Below are positions 33,701 through 46,536 of a DNA stretch of 64,000 nt, piece after piece; position 1 is the first letter of the stretch, and each line of letters begins with the position of its first letter. The translations under genes were made by a program, and so were the position numbers. The stretch covers positions 1,109,885-1,173,884 of the forward strand of contig SJOL01007418.1 in assembly GCA_004794785.1 (NCBI GenBank), read 5' to 3'. This stretch comes from Opisthorchis felineus. Its lineage: Eukaryota > Platyhelminthes > Trematoda > Opisthorchiida > Opisthorchiidae. A model generated the notes under the pieces. It searched no databases. It was not told the DNA's origin and saw only the letters and a list, made by a program, of their open reading frames with translations.

Positions 33701-36700
33701 GGATGAAAGCCCTTCTCCGCGGAAAGTTTTATTATCAAACACCAACTAAACAGTTACAAACTATTGGACAGGAACGTAAACGTCTCATATGCTCCTTGTT
33801 TTTTAATCTGACAATTCTCAAGCGTCTGCTTGAACTTTCGTGGTTATTCATCGACTATCATGCAATTATAAACTAACGCTGCACAGCAGTTCCACAAGCT
33901 CCATAATAAACCCCACTTCCCATTAGACGCGACTCGCAGTTACCAGGATACCACATACTACTGGCATGTCTCATCAGTAGCATCCGCCGTTGCAGTAGTA
34001 TGAACAATTGCACAAGGAACTAACCATTAATCAGCCACCCTGAATTATGATTAGTCGATTTTGTTCTGCCTCGTATCGACTGAGCACCGGTGGATTGCAT
34101 CGCAAAGTTTCGTTTCGACGAATCAGGTTCAAATCCCCACAAGCCTTGGCTGCTGCCCCCGGTCTTGAAATGGTTGTATTAATCAATAGTGGCACAGAAA
34201 AGGCGCGCCCTTAAAAAGGAAAAGGTTCGGTTAGATGGTACGATGAGCAATTGCACACTAACTTGTGTTTGGATGAACAGTTAGAACCACGACGGGAGCA
34301 TTTTGGTGAGGTTCAAGCACCGTAATGAAAAAAAGTTTTCTGGCTTGACAGGGTTGCAGACGATTATCAAGAGAACAACCGAATAAGGTAAACAATAAGA
34401 CAGGTGTCCAACTAGCTTTGGGAACACCGGTGGTATAAGGCCTGAGAGTATTATTTGGCTGACAGTGTGGGTCTCCGATAATGGCAACACCATCGGGGCT
34501 GGTGAGCGTAAGCAGTCACCAGACTCTCAACGCTTGCACAATAGTCAAACATGGTAAAATTCCGTGATTTCCCAACCGGGCAGACATTAGTATACGGTTC
34601 GGAAAATTCTTTGTAAACAGGTCAAGTTGTTTCTTGACATTCTTCTACGTCTGCATCGCCAATGCTGAATGAACATTCGCGAAATGTGCTCGTTTGCATA
34701 TCAACGGGAGACCTAGCGGAATCTCAGCTGAATCTGTAGTTTATGATATTCTTCAACGGAATATACTGTACAAAAGTTCTTCATGTTTCAGTTGGTATGA
34801 CGTTCGAACTATCGCACTGTCTTCTTGAGGAGTCTCTGATTAGTTTCCAGCAAACTTCTGAGTAGTTTCCTCCCACTAAATGAGCATTTTTTCGCCTCAT
34901 GGTGCGCAGAAACTGGGACATGATAGGCTGTATGGAAGCAGGTAAATGACACATACTGTATGTGTGTGACGAAAAAGTAGTCCATAATTCTCACCAGATT
35001 GAATCATAGTGTTGTCCAAACACAACCAGACTCTGCTTACAGCATGCTGTGTTTACCAGTCAGGCGGTCAACCTCAGTCGGAATTCAGAGCTGATCAGAC
35101 ACTAGGTGAACTGGAACAAATGGAATGTGTGTGGGCTTATTGAGTAAATTCGAGGTGAAATCATTTGAAAACATACGCAGAGATAACCTTGTATCCTAGT
35201 AAGGTCAAAACATTCGTCTGGTTCCATCTGTCCGAGTGATGTGTGATGCTAGATCCCCAGGTAAGTAAGACCCTGGATGTACGAATTGTTCGGTACAAAA
35301 CTTGGACTATTTCAGAAAAGCCCGCGGAACACTCTCCACTATACCGTATACCACCCCTCTCCACAAATATGCTTGAACCGGCCTACCTCGTTATCGTCAC
35401 GCAAACCACTGCGTACTGGGTCCCTCGAAGTATTTGCTTCGATCGCTTCATTTCACAGCAGTTCTCTAGACTATGTTAGCTGCAGCGTTTTTCCAAAATT
35501 AGCAAGACTTCTGTATTAGTCCAGCTATTCCTATTCAATCGAAAGTACCTGTTTGCAAACAAATAAGTTTAGATTTCCTCCCCAACAATGAAGATAGAGC
35601 TTTCGGGACAAAATAGGCTTTCTACCGAGAGCTTACATTTACAGTCATGTACTGTTTCCCTCTCTTTGGAAATGCTCTTGCGGATAGCTCTTTATGGTTT
35701 CATGTTCACTCGATTCAGCTGATTAGCTTCGAAATGCTCGGCTTGAAGGTCGCGAAGAAACTGAAGCAACAAGAAGTATTAGAACCCAGGAAGTCGAGCC
35801 CACAGTGACTTAACGGGCAAGAAGCCATTGGCATCGGTAAACCTGCGTTCACCAAGGTAACAACCCCTGTTTTGACGACAAAATGAGGGAAACCTGACTG
35901 GTGAAAGGGAACCTTCAGTACCAGAAAAAAACATGGTAAGGACTTAACGACACATATCGAGAGCTATATAGGTGCGGTTTATAAAAACAAAATCTCTGGT
36001 AAACATTGCGTTGGTTTATCCCGTATACCTGTTTATAACAAATACGAAACAATAAAGAAAACGTCATTAGGAGGCACGGAGTGGACAATTTTGAGATGTT
36101 GCGCCCATCCTTTTCTACAGTTCATACCGCAGTCCCTGTCAGAGAGATATCTTCGAAGAAGAGCCAGTACTTTGGATTCTAGATCATCTGCTTAAGAGAT
36201 GTGAAGTATTTCGTTTCCCCGGGCTGTTCCTCGCGATTATTGTAATTTTGGATGGTAACGACGGTGACTGTCCCCTAGCACAGTTGAAACCTCGATCAAC
36301 GTAAGTGGCCTCCCTCAAGCCTTCCCATACATGACGTGGCAGCTAAACTAAGTGTCTTGTAGCAGCAGTCGATATGATCGATCTATACCTGAAGCACTGA
36401 ACACAAGGTGGAAAATCGATCGCATACAAGCCGGTGCGGAGACCTTTTTTCTGTCCGTGTATCTGTGGTTTGAACTCCCGCAAATGGGTCGACATAATTG
36501 CCTGTGGAGTGAAAAAAGTTAGGACGCAGGTGCACACCACTCTGGCGATGAGATCGTACTTGGCTCTTGTGATCACACAACCTCGGCAGCGTTTTGCCCA
36601 AACAAACGAGCGAATGAAACGCCGAGTCGATGAGTCAGCAACTTTGGTTGCGGAATAACCCCATTACTGGACACTAGTGTTGTAAGTCAAACACTCTTAC

Positions 36701-39270
36701 CTGGGCCGGATATTCTCTGACGTTGAGAGTCACGCTACCATAAGAACAGTTCTCTCAATCAACGACCTAATTTGGCTGGAGTAACATGGACGAATTCGTC
36801 GATGAAAGCATTGAACTTTAGTGACGTCCACTTCATTAGGGCAATTCAGTCGCACGCCACTTGTCCATCTCACTTCAGGGTTATCCACGGAACGACGGAA
36901 CCTAGTACGGTCATTGAGGTCGAATTTTACTGGATGTTTTAGCTTACACTTTCGACTAGTTATGGTAAATGCTGTACATCATTCGGATGAGAAAAACAAC
37001 TTCTCTACCAAGAGATTAAATTTTGAAGCTAGCTGGCAACAAGTCTGGCACATCAGGTCATAAAGATGATGAATATTCAAATGCTTAGTGTGGCACAGCA
37101 CCCATCTCTAGGGGAGGCGTCTTTGTTGAAAATTTTATCCCACAATGGTGTTGTGCACAGCCTCCGTGAGTACGCATTGAGATTCTCCAGGTATTCAATA
37201 TAATTCGATACTTTCTGTGACTGCGGCTTAATAATACGAAGTAGTGTACCAACGAGCAGTAACCAGCCCGTGTCACCTGGATAACCACAAACTTTGGTCA
37301 CTGATTTGCACTTGGAGCTGATGAAACGTTTACAACCAATTCAGGAAATAAGTCAGTAGCCACGATGTCTTCCGCTGTGGCGAAGAAGACAACAGAGATC
37401 CGATGAAAAGATAGCGTGTCTTGGGTCATCCTACATTTAGGCCTAATCGTCTCCAATTCATATTGTAACTGTAACACGTCACTTCCTGCAGGGCTGAAGT
37501 TAAATTATTTTCCTAGTTCGATCAATGAATGCTGGCTGACGCGATGTGGTGCTGTATCAGAACTTCATATGACATCAAGAGTTAACTAGTGCATCTGGCC
37601 TGATGACGAAGGGCATAGAGTAAACTAGCCATTTGGAGAAGTGAGAAACGTCTCCTTCTCGATTCTGGGGGGTTACAATACTACAACGGGGTGGGAATGA
37701 AAAACACTGGGTGCCGCTTGGTGGATTCCTTGACAGGTATTGCGGTTGTAAGATCAGGTTTGTGATGTGTACTTGGTATGAGAACATTTCAGTGTGAACC
37801 GAGTTGCATGAAATTTGACAGGTTGTACAGAGCCTATTGTTTGCACTCCACTTAACAAATTATTCCACATAGATTTCTAGAGGTTCATATTAATCTACAT
37901 GTCTCCTTTTCCTTTGTTAAAAAAACACACAATTAAATATGTGTTTCCTTGATTATTCAAAAAATGATGGTGTTCACATCCACACACACTATATTTCTCT
38001 CTCCAAAGACAGGGCAATTTGGAAAAGGGACCACCATTGTCAAATACCCTTTTCTTGGCGGTGGAAGAAGCTGACTGAGGAGGACGTCATTCTCTACTGT
38101 GTGGGTGAACGGTCTTTTTTCAGCTGTGAGGGGCAGTGCCCCAAGTTGTTTTTACTAGAGTAGGGTACCTGGACTCATCAAACTGTCCGAGTTATTTTGC
38201 TGTAAAAACAAAAGTGAGTGATTGGTCAAATGGTGAAATATCCTGGTGACAAATGGCGTAGGATTTGTGACATTACTTGGTAGGAGTTTTCTTCCCTAAT
38301 TTGCTGTCTTTTATCATATTGCATTTTTGGTTGCGTATCCAAGGTCCCACCCAGTCAAGTTCCATTTAAAATGAATATTCTTCGTCTTTCTTGATCCGAT
38401 AACAATAACCTGGATGGTATGGTCAAAGTCTCAGTTTGAATGAGCCTGCTTCGCCTGGAGAATCCTAGTTACTTACTGAATATTTTGCTAAGTTTTGCTC
38501 GGTTCAATTTAACACTCGCCAGCTGAACATTGTCCCACGGCTGAATGTCTGAGGACCTAGGCTGTTAGACCTGAGTCAAGGAGAATGTGAACCGATGAAA
38601 CTCAGAGGTCTTGTATTTATTTCGCAGCAGTTTTGTGGTTTTAGTCCCCGCATATTCGAATATTTTGACTTGACCTGGTCTTCCTTATATCTTCTAAAAA
38701 GCAACCTAATGTTCTTGAGAATGGCTGTGGCATTTTGAAAAAGCCAACTGGCCGAACACTAACCTCGTACAATACGCCGTATTATAACAACTTGTAGCAG
38801 TCACATGAGGATCCGAAAAATAACTGCAGCCCGTGGTGAATGACGCTAGAATTTCCAGTCGACACAAATCAAAGAATAAAAACTGGTGAAAACGGGTAGG
38901 CAGATTTCAGGCACACGCAAGAATCGTTGTGTGACGTTGAACTAACAGCTGCTGGACAAGATAATGACGTTTGCACCTCCAGCACACTTGGCCAAGATGT
39001 CATTGTTGGTTAGGACGATCGGATTTGAACTTGTTCAAAGACCATTAAAGAGGCCCACAACACCCTTCTATGTTCATGCCTCTATCCTCATCAGCATCCC
39101 AGAAACATCTGTCTGTCAGGCTGAGAAGCTGTCAATGAATATGAGTTTTTCGCTTCTCGTGAGGATATTCTTGAGCAAACAATGATACTAAAATAAACCG
39201 GAATCCTTCTGGCATAGATGGATTAGATGGCTTAGAAGCCGGAATGCTCTCAGTAAAAGTGGAACCTTCT
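33701..39270. other. No gene seen; one S3 repeat copy
   Basis: Beyond the S3 copy at 34.69-34.83 kb there are only short interrupted frames. A tRNA-like B box (AGGTTCAAATCC) near 34130 has no convincing A box or cloverleaf. Confidence 0.4.
34690..34830 (+). repeat. S3 interspersed repeat copy
   Basis: GTTTGCATATCAACGGGAGACCTAGCGGAATCTCAGCTGAATCTG, GATATTCTTCAACGGAATATACTG, TTCATGTTTCAGTTGGTATGACGTTCGA align with the copies at 19.1 and 58.6 kb. Confidence 0.5.
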
Positions 39271-39278
39271 AGCTCAGG

Positions 39279-39536
39279 ATGAACGGCATGAAATCTGCAA
39301 AAATTTTGGTGCTTGAAAAAGGCGAATCTTTTGGACCGTCGTTTGTTTCATCTCATTCACAAGTTCTCAACTCTCCTACTAGGCTCAAACAGGATGACAG
39401 CAACATTCGCACCCACGCAAACCGACGCAGTACTAAACTCCGGAAGTTAACAGAGAGCTCACGATCTCAGGGTGTGGTTCAATCCAGTTCGAATTTCCGC
39501 AGCTGGAAGAAATTCATCCCGGTACTCGATTACTAA
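39279..39536 (+). CDS. Weak plus-strand exon candidate, Ser/Arg-rich
   Basis: A CCTTCTAGCTCAG acceptor lies just before a frame of 85 codons starting ATG at 39279 and ending TAA at 39536. It reads KSAKILVLEKGESFGPSF, then a Ser/Thr/Arg-rich tail (RRSTKLRKLTESSRSQGVV). No family is recognised and no partner exon was found. The composition is mildly protein-like; it may be chance. Confidence 0.2.
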   Translation: MNGMKSAKILVLEKGESFGPSFVSSHSQVLNSPTRLKQDDSNIRTHANRRSTKLRKLTESSRSQGVVQSSSNFRSWKKFIPVLDY

Positions 39537-39764
39537 TCCAAATAAATGGATAACTGATCGTGGATGTAACCGAAAGCTATCGAAATGTGGAACATGTGCA
39601 CTCTAAGGTTTATCCCAATAAGACCTTAATTCCCATCTACGCCTTCTTCTAAATATGGTATCTAGTTACCACTACAACAACCTCGAGGTGAAATCGGATA
39701 CTTGATGTTTCGGTGGTAGGTGGAGAATGACATGAGGAATTCTTTTCATCTGCAAACTGCACCC

Positions 39765-39930
39765 ATTTGCAGTCGGTGTTAAGTGGACACTCAGCTGAAT
39801 CCTAGTTGAATCTTCTGTTTATGTTATTTTCTAACTGTATGTGCTCCACAAAGTCCTACGATATTCAAGATGCCGCAGTAGATTCTCTCAACAGCACACT
39901 AGTCATAAGATTACTGGAAACTTTTGGAAA
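39765..39930 (+). repeat. S3 interspersed repeat copy
   Basis: CATTTGCAGTCGGTGTTAAGTGGACACTCAGCTGAATCC, then TATGTGCTCCACAAAG, CGATATTCAAGATGCC, and AAGATTACTGGAAACTTTTGG. The last part links this head to the ATTACTGGAAAC start of the body seen at 43.55 kb. Confidence 0.5.
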
Positions 39931-40674
39931 GCGCGCAACCGATTTCGGTCTTTTCCGGGCTCATAAGATACTGTGCTGCACCTTGGAATTCGCTCTTGTT
40001 TTTTTACAAACAATCTAGACAAATTGAGCCACCAGGGTGCAGCCTCAATCTCAACTAATCCAATAGAAAACCAGTCAGTCATGTTCAGAAAGGTGAGCAT
40101 TCATTTCAGTTCAAATCGGTCTTCTGCGGATGAGACAAATTGGTGGAATGAAACTTTTAGAAAGCTCGAACTACCGCATAAAAACAGTCTATTTACCTTT
40201 CCAATCAACCCGGATCGTCTTACAAGACCATTCGACCCGATCCAATAGACGTGAATTCACTTGTTTCGCAGTCTGATCTGCCACTTTTCGACATAATGAG
40301 GAAAAAATTGCCAACAATATCTCCCTTCCAGTGTTCTGGCGGGCTGTGTCTGTTCCCGTCCACGTTCCACGTGTTGTGTGAATTTTTCTGCTCCCGCCTG
40401 TTCTCAGAGCTAGGAATTCCAAACCCTTGTCACACAATGTAATTTGCCCCTGAAATTTCAACCGATTTTGGCTGACAATGTTGCGAAACTCCATTTATTG
40501 GTCCAAATGATGGTGGGTCTGAGGCTGCGCCCGGCACGTTCAACGGTCACGGACGCAACAAATAACATTTCAAGGTCACAAATGCACTTTTTTTACGGAA
40601 ACGGATAAGAGAACCGAGGGGAACAACGGTCTCAACAGTTCGCCTCAAGTCAGGTGACACAGATGGGTACTTAC

Positions 40675-40751
40675 TTCTGGCAAAATGTTTGGGAGGAATG
40701 CTAAAATTACGTCGACTAAAAATAGTAGACTCCAAATCGTCAAAAAATGGA
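40675..40751 (-). CDS. Candidate small exon, unknown protein
   Basis: Acceptor GATCGACTTAG at 40752 (entry phase 2) and a strong donor (CCAGAA|GTAAGT, exit phase 1) bound 77 bp. The translation PFFDDLESTIFSRRNFSIPP continues with KHFAR and looks like real protein. It lies downstream of the stop of the 46.5/43.2 kb gene candidate, so it would belong to another transcript. Not recognised. Confidence 0.3.
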
Positions 40752-41744
40752 CTAAGTCGATCTCACTTTTGTCATGAACATTTACAAAGTATCATTCCGT
40801 GCAAGGAACAGATTGATGGTTTATTACTAGGAGTACTGCTTATCTTTAAGTGGTATTCGAGAAGCGGCTTGTATTTTTCAGTAACCATTGTAATCTTCTT
40901 GGTTCACATGTGAGCCATTTGAGGATTAGATGCCTGCCTCAGTGACAACTCACCAAGAAACGACCATCTTCTTCCCTTGTCTCGTCAGAAAGAGGTGCCT
41001 TATTTGAACATGACCTGAAGAGATAAGCGGTCTATTTGCAACATTCTTCCGCAATATGTTGCTTTTGTATATTATACGAAGAAATTGTCGGTGTAATTGC
41101 TGTGATTTGAAACATACTTGTCCGAAGAGACGTGACCACGAGATTGCTATCACTGATGTCGATTCACCGATGGACTTCCTCGATTTTTTGGCTTCGGTTT
41201 GCTAAAACTCCACTTCCAGCGATAGCCAATCGGCAAAAGATTAGCAGTGACCTCTTACTTATGGCACATTTTTTTTGCTTTGAGAACAGAAGGAGAAAAT
41301 AGGATATATTTGTCACCTTCTGAAATGACGAGTTGAGACTTGAAACAAGGATAGGTTCTTTTACCATCCATAGTTTTTCTGTTGGTACCTTTTAGGGGAA
41401 TCCTCACGATAGGGTCGGAAGTAAGTTAAAGTTTTCAAATCACACACCTGCTAGACCAGATAAACCCTTATATAGACTATCCTTCTTTTACCTTGCCCAA
41501 CCGTGACCAATCCTTTCCAGTGTCTGTGGACGCGCAAAGGGTCAACCAAAGTTGTTAGGATTTTGTACAGCTGATTGAACTACGGTACCACGGAGGTTCG
41601 ATATGCGCGTGATTCTCTTTTGGGCATTCTAAATTTGCCGGAAATGGACCTTTTTCGACTGAGATATCACATAAGGCCAACCGACGCTGAAAAACACTAT
41701 AGTTGTTTCATCCTCGTTAAAGCCTACCCATTTCCTTTTGTCCG

Positions 41745-41925
41745 TTCAACTGCAACCTTTCGGTGCCCAGCTGCCATACTCTTGAAGAAAGTGCAAGGAC
41801 TGATACACTGCCAGGTTACCCAAGCCTAGCCAGGAACCGTCAAAATGCTGAGGTTGGGTTGGAACCACAAACCTTCCGGTCGGTAAGTTCGAGCCTTAAC
41901 TACAGGGCTATCACGAGCTCTTCTG
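41745..41925 (-). mobile_element. SINE family S1, minus-strand copy
   Basis: On the minus strand: A-box-like GATAGCCCTGTAGTTAAGG, B box GTGGTTCCAACC, then CTAGGCTTGGGTAACCTGGC, CAGTCCTTGCACTTTC and GGCAGCTGGGCACCGAAAGG, the S1 body. A second, partial tRNA-like head may follow upstream near 41960-42015. Confidence 0.6.
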
Positions 41926-42901
41926 AAGGTTACCAGAAGTAAGAACCTCGCAGATTCCTTGGAGGTGTGAACCAGCAACCTTCCAGCTAGCAGTTGAAAA
42001 CTAAACTAACCTATGCATTTTGGACAACAGTGACCGATCGCATTTAGCCAGTAGATAGTGCCTTGCGGCCTTCGGTTTTGGAGTTCCAGTATAGTGGTCA
42101 TGTGTTGGCTGGTACCTCAAGTGACAAATTCTCAGATGGAAGGCTGTTTCAGCTTGCTCTGCATGGAACACCATTTGTCTGATTCACATAAGTTCAGCAG
42201 CTGGAGCCTTTGTATCGAACTTGTTTGTTTGTGATCCTACGCTTGCAAAGCATCGTAGACCCTCATATATTGGTGAATATTTCTAAAGCTCGGCTGAGCT
42301 GAAAGATGTTTTGAATTTCGACCTTCTTTTACAAAAGTTGGATTCCACTAAAATTAGTTTATTCATCCAACGTATGGGTGGCTACACACGCGTCACTACT
42401 TTTAACCTCCTGTGTCTTGTGTACTCTAGGTTTTTTACTCGTGTACCCGACGGAATAAGTTCGGCCCACTCAACCCTATTTCGCGGACAGAATGCGTGGG
42501 ACTGTCAGTTTCCGAAGAAAAGCCATAATCTTTTGTTTCAATCATTTGTGTACAGTTGGTTGCCCATGTGCTCACCCTATGATGTGAAAAATCGGCCATT
42601 CTTCCCGCTTTCTTTTTCTCATTGTGTTGTGTGGTATTTTTCCGGCCCCCACCCAACAAAAATATGTACCCACTTTTATGGATTTCCATCTTCCCATTCG
42701 TCTCACATGTTACAGTGATTCCCATCTGAAGCGATAGAAAAAAAGAGATCGGGCTCCCATGAACCTAACGAAAATAGTTCCCTCATGTGAGAAAATCACT
42801 TCAACGAAGTTTGATACTTTTGGCAATAAATAAGTTCAAATTACGCACTGGTACACCTGATGATATTTGTTAGCTTCATTTCTGATCTTCATTTACCTTG
42901 T

Positions 42902-43237
42902 TTAAGTTGTTTCACTCAACTCAAGCTTGTTAATGCTAACCATGTGTGAAAATTCCTTGAAATAATTATAGAGCGTTTTTTCCTTTTTAAATGTGACCTC
43001 AGTTGGATTTCGGAATAGGCTCTCGAAATTCTTCATAGAGTGCAGCCCAGTAGTCTTGACCACATGGAAGAAACTGTCCTCTCGGGGGAGTCCTTTACAA
43101 ACACTGAACCACAATGACTGGCTTTCACCAGAAGTTGGACTGCCGAACAGAGTTGCAAACTGCGTCCAAGCTGAACGAGTTCTCAGGTGTGTTATCATAA
43201 AACTTGCCTGTTCTTCCGTAACTTTGGGTTGAACATA
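42902..43237 (-). CDS. Candidate terminal exon, unknown protein (111 residues)
   Basis: After a GGGCATATCCAG acceptor at 43238 a phase-0 frame runs 111 codons to a TAA at 42904-42902. It reads YVQPKVTEEQASFMITHLRT, WTQFATLFGSPTSGESQSLW, then SVCKGLPREDSFFHVVK and ends FKEFSHMVSINKLELSETT. The charge balance and lack of low complexity make this one of the most protein-like frames in the window. The phase-0 entry matches the phase-0 exit of the exon at 46367-46536. The family is not recognised, and no clear polyadenylation signal was found downstream. Confidence 0.5.
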   Translation of the reverse strand, partial: YVQPKVTEEQASFMITHLRTRSAWTQFATLFGSPTSGESQSLWFSVCKGLPREDSFFHVVKTTGLHSMKNFESLFRNPTEVTFKKEKTLYNYFKEFSHMVSINKLELSETT

Positions 43238-43519
43238 CTGGATATGCCCACATCCTGCTTAATCCACACCATGCCTAATAGAATTCTGTGTGACATCACG
43301 CCTCTTGATAGGGTGGATTTGTCCATCGGTCGGATGGGTGCAATATGCACAGGACCATGTCCCCATCACTTCTGATAGTTCATTCTGACTGATCAGACGA
43401 TAAGACCTTATGAAATTCCTTACAGTTCATTCCATTCTCAATAACGAGTTAGAGTATCTTGTGACTGATCATTAATGACCGTTATTGTTTGTGTTCAGTT
43501 CCTTTAAACTGCAATTAAG

Positions 43520-43720
43520 GTATAGGTGTAACACACTACTCAGTAGATTACTGGAAACTCGTCGCCCTTCTTGGGGCTCATCAGGTAGGCGCAGTTCCAG
43601 AGTTTCCGTCAACTTTATATTCTACTTGAACCCCAAGTGCATGAAATTATCGAGGTTCAGCTGGGTTCCAGGTGAGTTTCGCATCAAAACCAAATTGGTA
43701 TGCAAATGAGTGTATTTTGA
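43520..43720 (-). repeat. S3 interspersed repeat, reference body copy
   Basis: Read on the minus strand it runs head to body: CATTTGCATACCAATTTGG, CGAAACTCACCTGGAACCC, AGCTGAACCTCG, GGGGTTCAAGTAGAATATAAAG, TGACGGAAACTCTGG, CTGCGCCTACCTGATGAGCC, CCAAGAAGGGCGACGAGTTTCC, AGTAATCTACTG. It shows head and body contiguous and so defines the order used for other copies. Confidence 0.6.
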
Positions 43721-44799
43721 AATTCATTTATTTTGGAATTGGCAAATGGTTTCGGGGGAAAGTCGCTGTACGAAGATAGTAAGCTAAGATTCCACTGGGC
43801 CGCGTGTCTGGGTAAGTCATTCGATCAAGTTTTAACGTCTTGGTCCTTGACCCTATTACAGATCACCAATCGTGCCTGGCCTGTCTTAATCGGTCAACCG
43901 GAGATTCTCAGATTTCATCACAGCTCATACTTCCCCCCCCCTCCTAGACACCCTACAGCGTCCTACTGCTATCAGTTGATCTGTGTGGGTTCTGCTTATC
44001 TTTCAAGAGACATCTTTTACCTGAGACCCTGGGCAGACTACACGAGAGGGGTGATGTAGGTTGTGCGTGCATGGATGGGACGGATGAATTGGAGTAAGGT
44101 GGGGTACCCCAACGGTGCACGCGAAGATCTGGATAGCACTCACTTTGATCTTGCTTTCACGCTCATCGGAAATCACAATGACCCCTCGCAGTCGAGACGG
44201 GTTGGTTTCAAAAGAAACGGCGCACGTCAGAAACGTTTTTTCTTTAGTTAACCAAACAAGGAAGTCTCATCACGCTGGACAGTGTGATTCTAATTGATTG
44301 TGTCATGCAAGACGAAGGCATATCCTATCTGAAATTCAGATCAGCAACATACTCCGCTCCTCAATCAGACTGAGGTTACGTAGCTCGGTTCTTCTCACAC
44401 ATAAAACACCATGAACCGATGAATATTCAACACAGGGTAAACACAGAAGCAATACCCTGAAAGGATAGAAAGCGAAATTTAGCATGATAGTCTCACTGGT
44501 GGTGATAGTTGTTTATCAACCAGCTCCCAAAATATTGTCCGACCTAAGTAACCAGTCTACTGAATGCTACTCGCTGGACTACAGTTATACGAGTCCGTCT
44601 CTTGCCACAAATGCGCAAGTGGTTCTTGGTTCTTCGTGACTCAGAAGCGAAATTACCTTAGTTTCAATAAAATCCTACTAGCATTGTTCGACTACTTCAA
44701 AGCTAATCGGATGAAGCGAATAGGATTCCTACCAGTTTATAGCCATGCAGTTGAAGAGCTTTTCAGTCGTTGTGTGGATTGTGAGTCATCGCTCTCCCT

Positions 44800-44972
44800 G
44801 AGGTGGAGATAGCTCAACGGTTAAAGGAAAAAATTGGTGCCGTGGTTCGAAGCCAACCCATCTAGTCGAGTGTTCCCGTCCAGATTTGGACAACCTCACA
44901 GTGTCTCAACCCTTGTGCTTCCTTTCAGCTGCACTAAAGCTATGAACCGAAAAGGTGCTACAGTTGAAAGAT
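44800..44972 (+). mobile_element. SINE family S1, copy
   Basis: A box GAGATAGCTCAACGGTTAAAGG, B box GTGGTTCGAAGCC, then CAACCTCACAGTGTCTCAACCC, TTGTGCTTCCTTTCAGCTG and AGGTGCTACAGTTGAAAG. It matches the 25.0 kb copy in order and spacing. Confidence 0.65.
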
Positions 44973-45153
44973 TAGTAGTATCATTACTAAAATCATTAAT
45001 GTTATTACTGGATTGTGACGATGCTTTTATCACTTTTTGCATATATGCATCTCTGCAAGGCATTTCTAAGCTTATGGAACCCCGACTCATGGCCCAAACT
45101 GAATGTAGTCGACAATGATCGTGTACGGCTGGAGCCACTGTCCTTCCATATGG

Positions 45154-45181
45154 ATATATATATATATATATATATATATAT
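45154..45181 (+). repeat. (TA)14 microsatellite
   Basis: Uninterrupted TA dinucleotides following CCATATGGA. Not part of a recognisable element. Confidence 0.9.
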
Positions 45182-46366
45182 TGACATGTGAATGCCAACC
45201 CGATTGGGAATCCGTGAGACAAATGAAGGCGCCCGGTAGGTATACCTAGTGGAATCGTAAAGTAATCAGCAACATTGTGGTCCACACACACTCTCGTACG
45301 TATTGGTCGGATAACGGTTTGCGTGATTGCTTCGAAAACTCAGAGTGTCATCGATTCTTTACGAGCTGACCAAAAGCAGTCTATTCGCCAAAAGGCTCAC
45401 CACATTGTACAGAGGCTGAGTTAATCAACACACATGCGTTTGCGGCCTTTGAAGCAGATCTATATGGTTCTGGTTATCAAATTACATTTTTGTAAAACGA
45501 GGCTGAAAGGAGTGAGGTTGATTTTAGCCTGACTAAAAAGGCATCCCCTATTCGAGTCACATTAGTTATCTCATTGAGGACAAAAGTAATTTGGGTTAAC
45601 ATTAAACACGTCAAGGAGGGTCTTACCCATCAGATTTTATTTTTGTGAGGTAACTCTAATTATCGGTTCTGTGGGTCTCTATCTCACATCAGCTAAGCAC
45701 ACGTGGCCTGTGACTGGAGGGCTTAGACGCAGGGACGACGACTATGTAAGCGTGGAAAGGTGAGAATTATACAGTTGGTTTGTATTGAATGATGTGACAT
45801 CAGGTAAGGACTTAATTAGAAGTCAATGAATGGGAAGTGATGATAATTTGTCAGTAGAGAACGATTCCGGGAGGAGGACACATGACTGATACATGACTGA
45901 TACCCTCAAGCTCATTTAGTAAGGCCAACTACTGGTCGAAAGCCTTTTGATGCCGAGTTTTTAGTAGTCCGATCATATCTCTCAGGGTGCACCACTCCGG
46001 ATGTAAAAATTTGGGAACATTTGTTTGACCTTATTCACTTACTGCATTGCCTCTCCACGTAAAACACCATATGGCGAGAAAATGCCAAAAAATCGCCTAT
46101 GACGCATAAGGTGACAATGCATTCAGGCTGAACAGTTCATCTCACTGGTAGCTTACCGATGCACATGACACCCACTGAGTGGTACAAAGAGGGTGTACTG
46201 AATGGCAGACGTAGCAGTGATCATAATGACAAGACCATCCAAGTCCTGGAGGTTGGTTTGCCACTGAAAAAATTCCCCCTGATTTTTGAAAAAAACTCAA
46301 GTAGATCCTGGTCTCACAAAACTGTAGCTCTGCTCTCAAGAAGCGATAAACGCGATAAACCCTGAC

Positions 46367-46536
46367 CTTTGCTGAGAAGGGTTTTTCCTCATGAGTGACT
46401 GGCAAGGCTGTTGTCAAGTCTCTAACTAATGACCTCACGTCGAGAATCGTTTCTGTGGACCGATCAACTATGGCTGCCCTTAGGAAATGATCGAATCTCA
46501 CACAAAAACCAGCATATTCTTCTAACGCGCATTGTA
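46367..46536 (-). CDS. Candidate internal exon upstream of 42902-43237
   Basis: Acceptor ATGCTTCCGTGCAG at 46537 (entry phase 1) and donor CAGCAAAG|GTCAGG (exit phase 0) bound 170 bp. It reads CALEEYAGFCVRFDHFLRAA, then IVDRSTETILDVRSLVRDLT and HEEKPFSAK: strongly amphipathic helical protein with normal charge content. Splicing to the terminal exon at 43237 keeps frame, giving at least 167 residues of a C-terminus. Start and upstream exons were not found. Family unknown. Confidence 0.5.

Noticed and set aside
34060..34150. Possible tRNA gene (B box AGGTTCAAATCC)
   Set aside because: No A box at the right distance and no cloverleaf or acceptor stem could be drawn; probably an old SINE head.
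35200..35262. Plus-strand exon ending in a strong donor (CCCCAG|GTAAGT)
   Set aside because: All three frames contain a stop between the nearest acceptor and the donor.
40019..40092. Plus-strand 74-bp exon candidate (AATCTAG acceptor, AAAG|GTGAGC donor)
   Set aside because: Only one frame is open, no partner exon was found, and the segment is too short to judge by composition.
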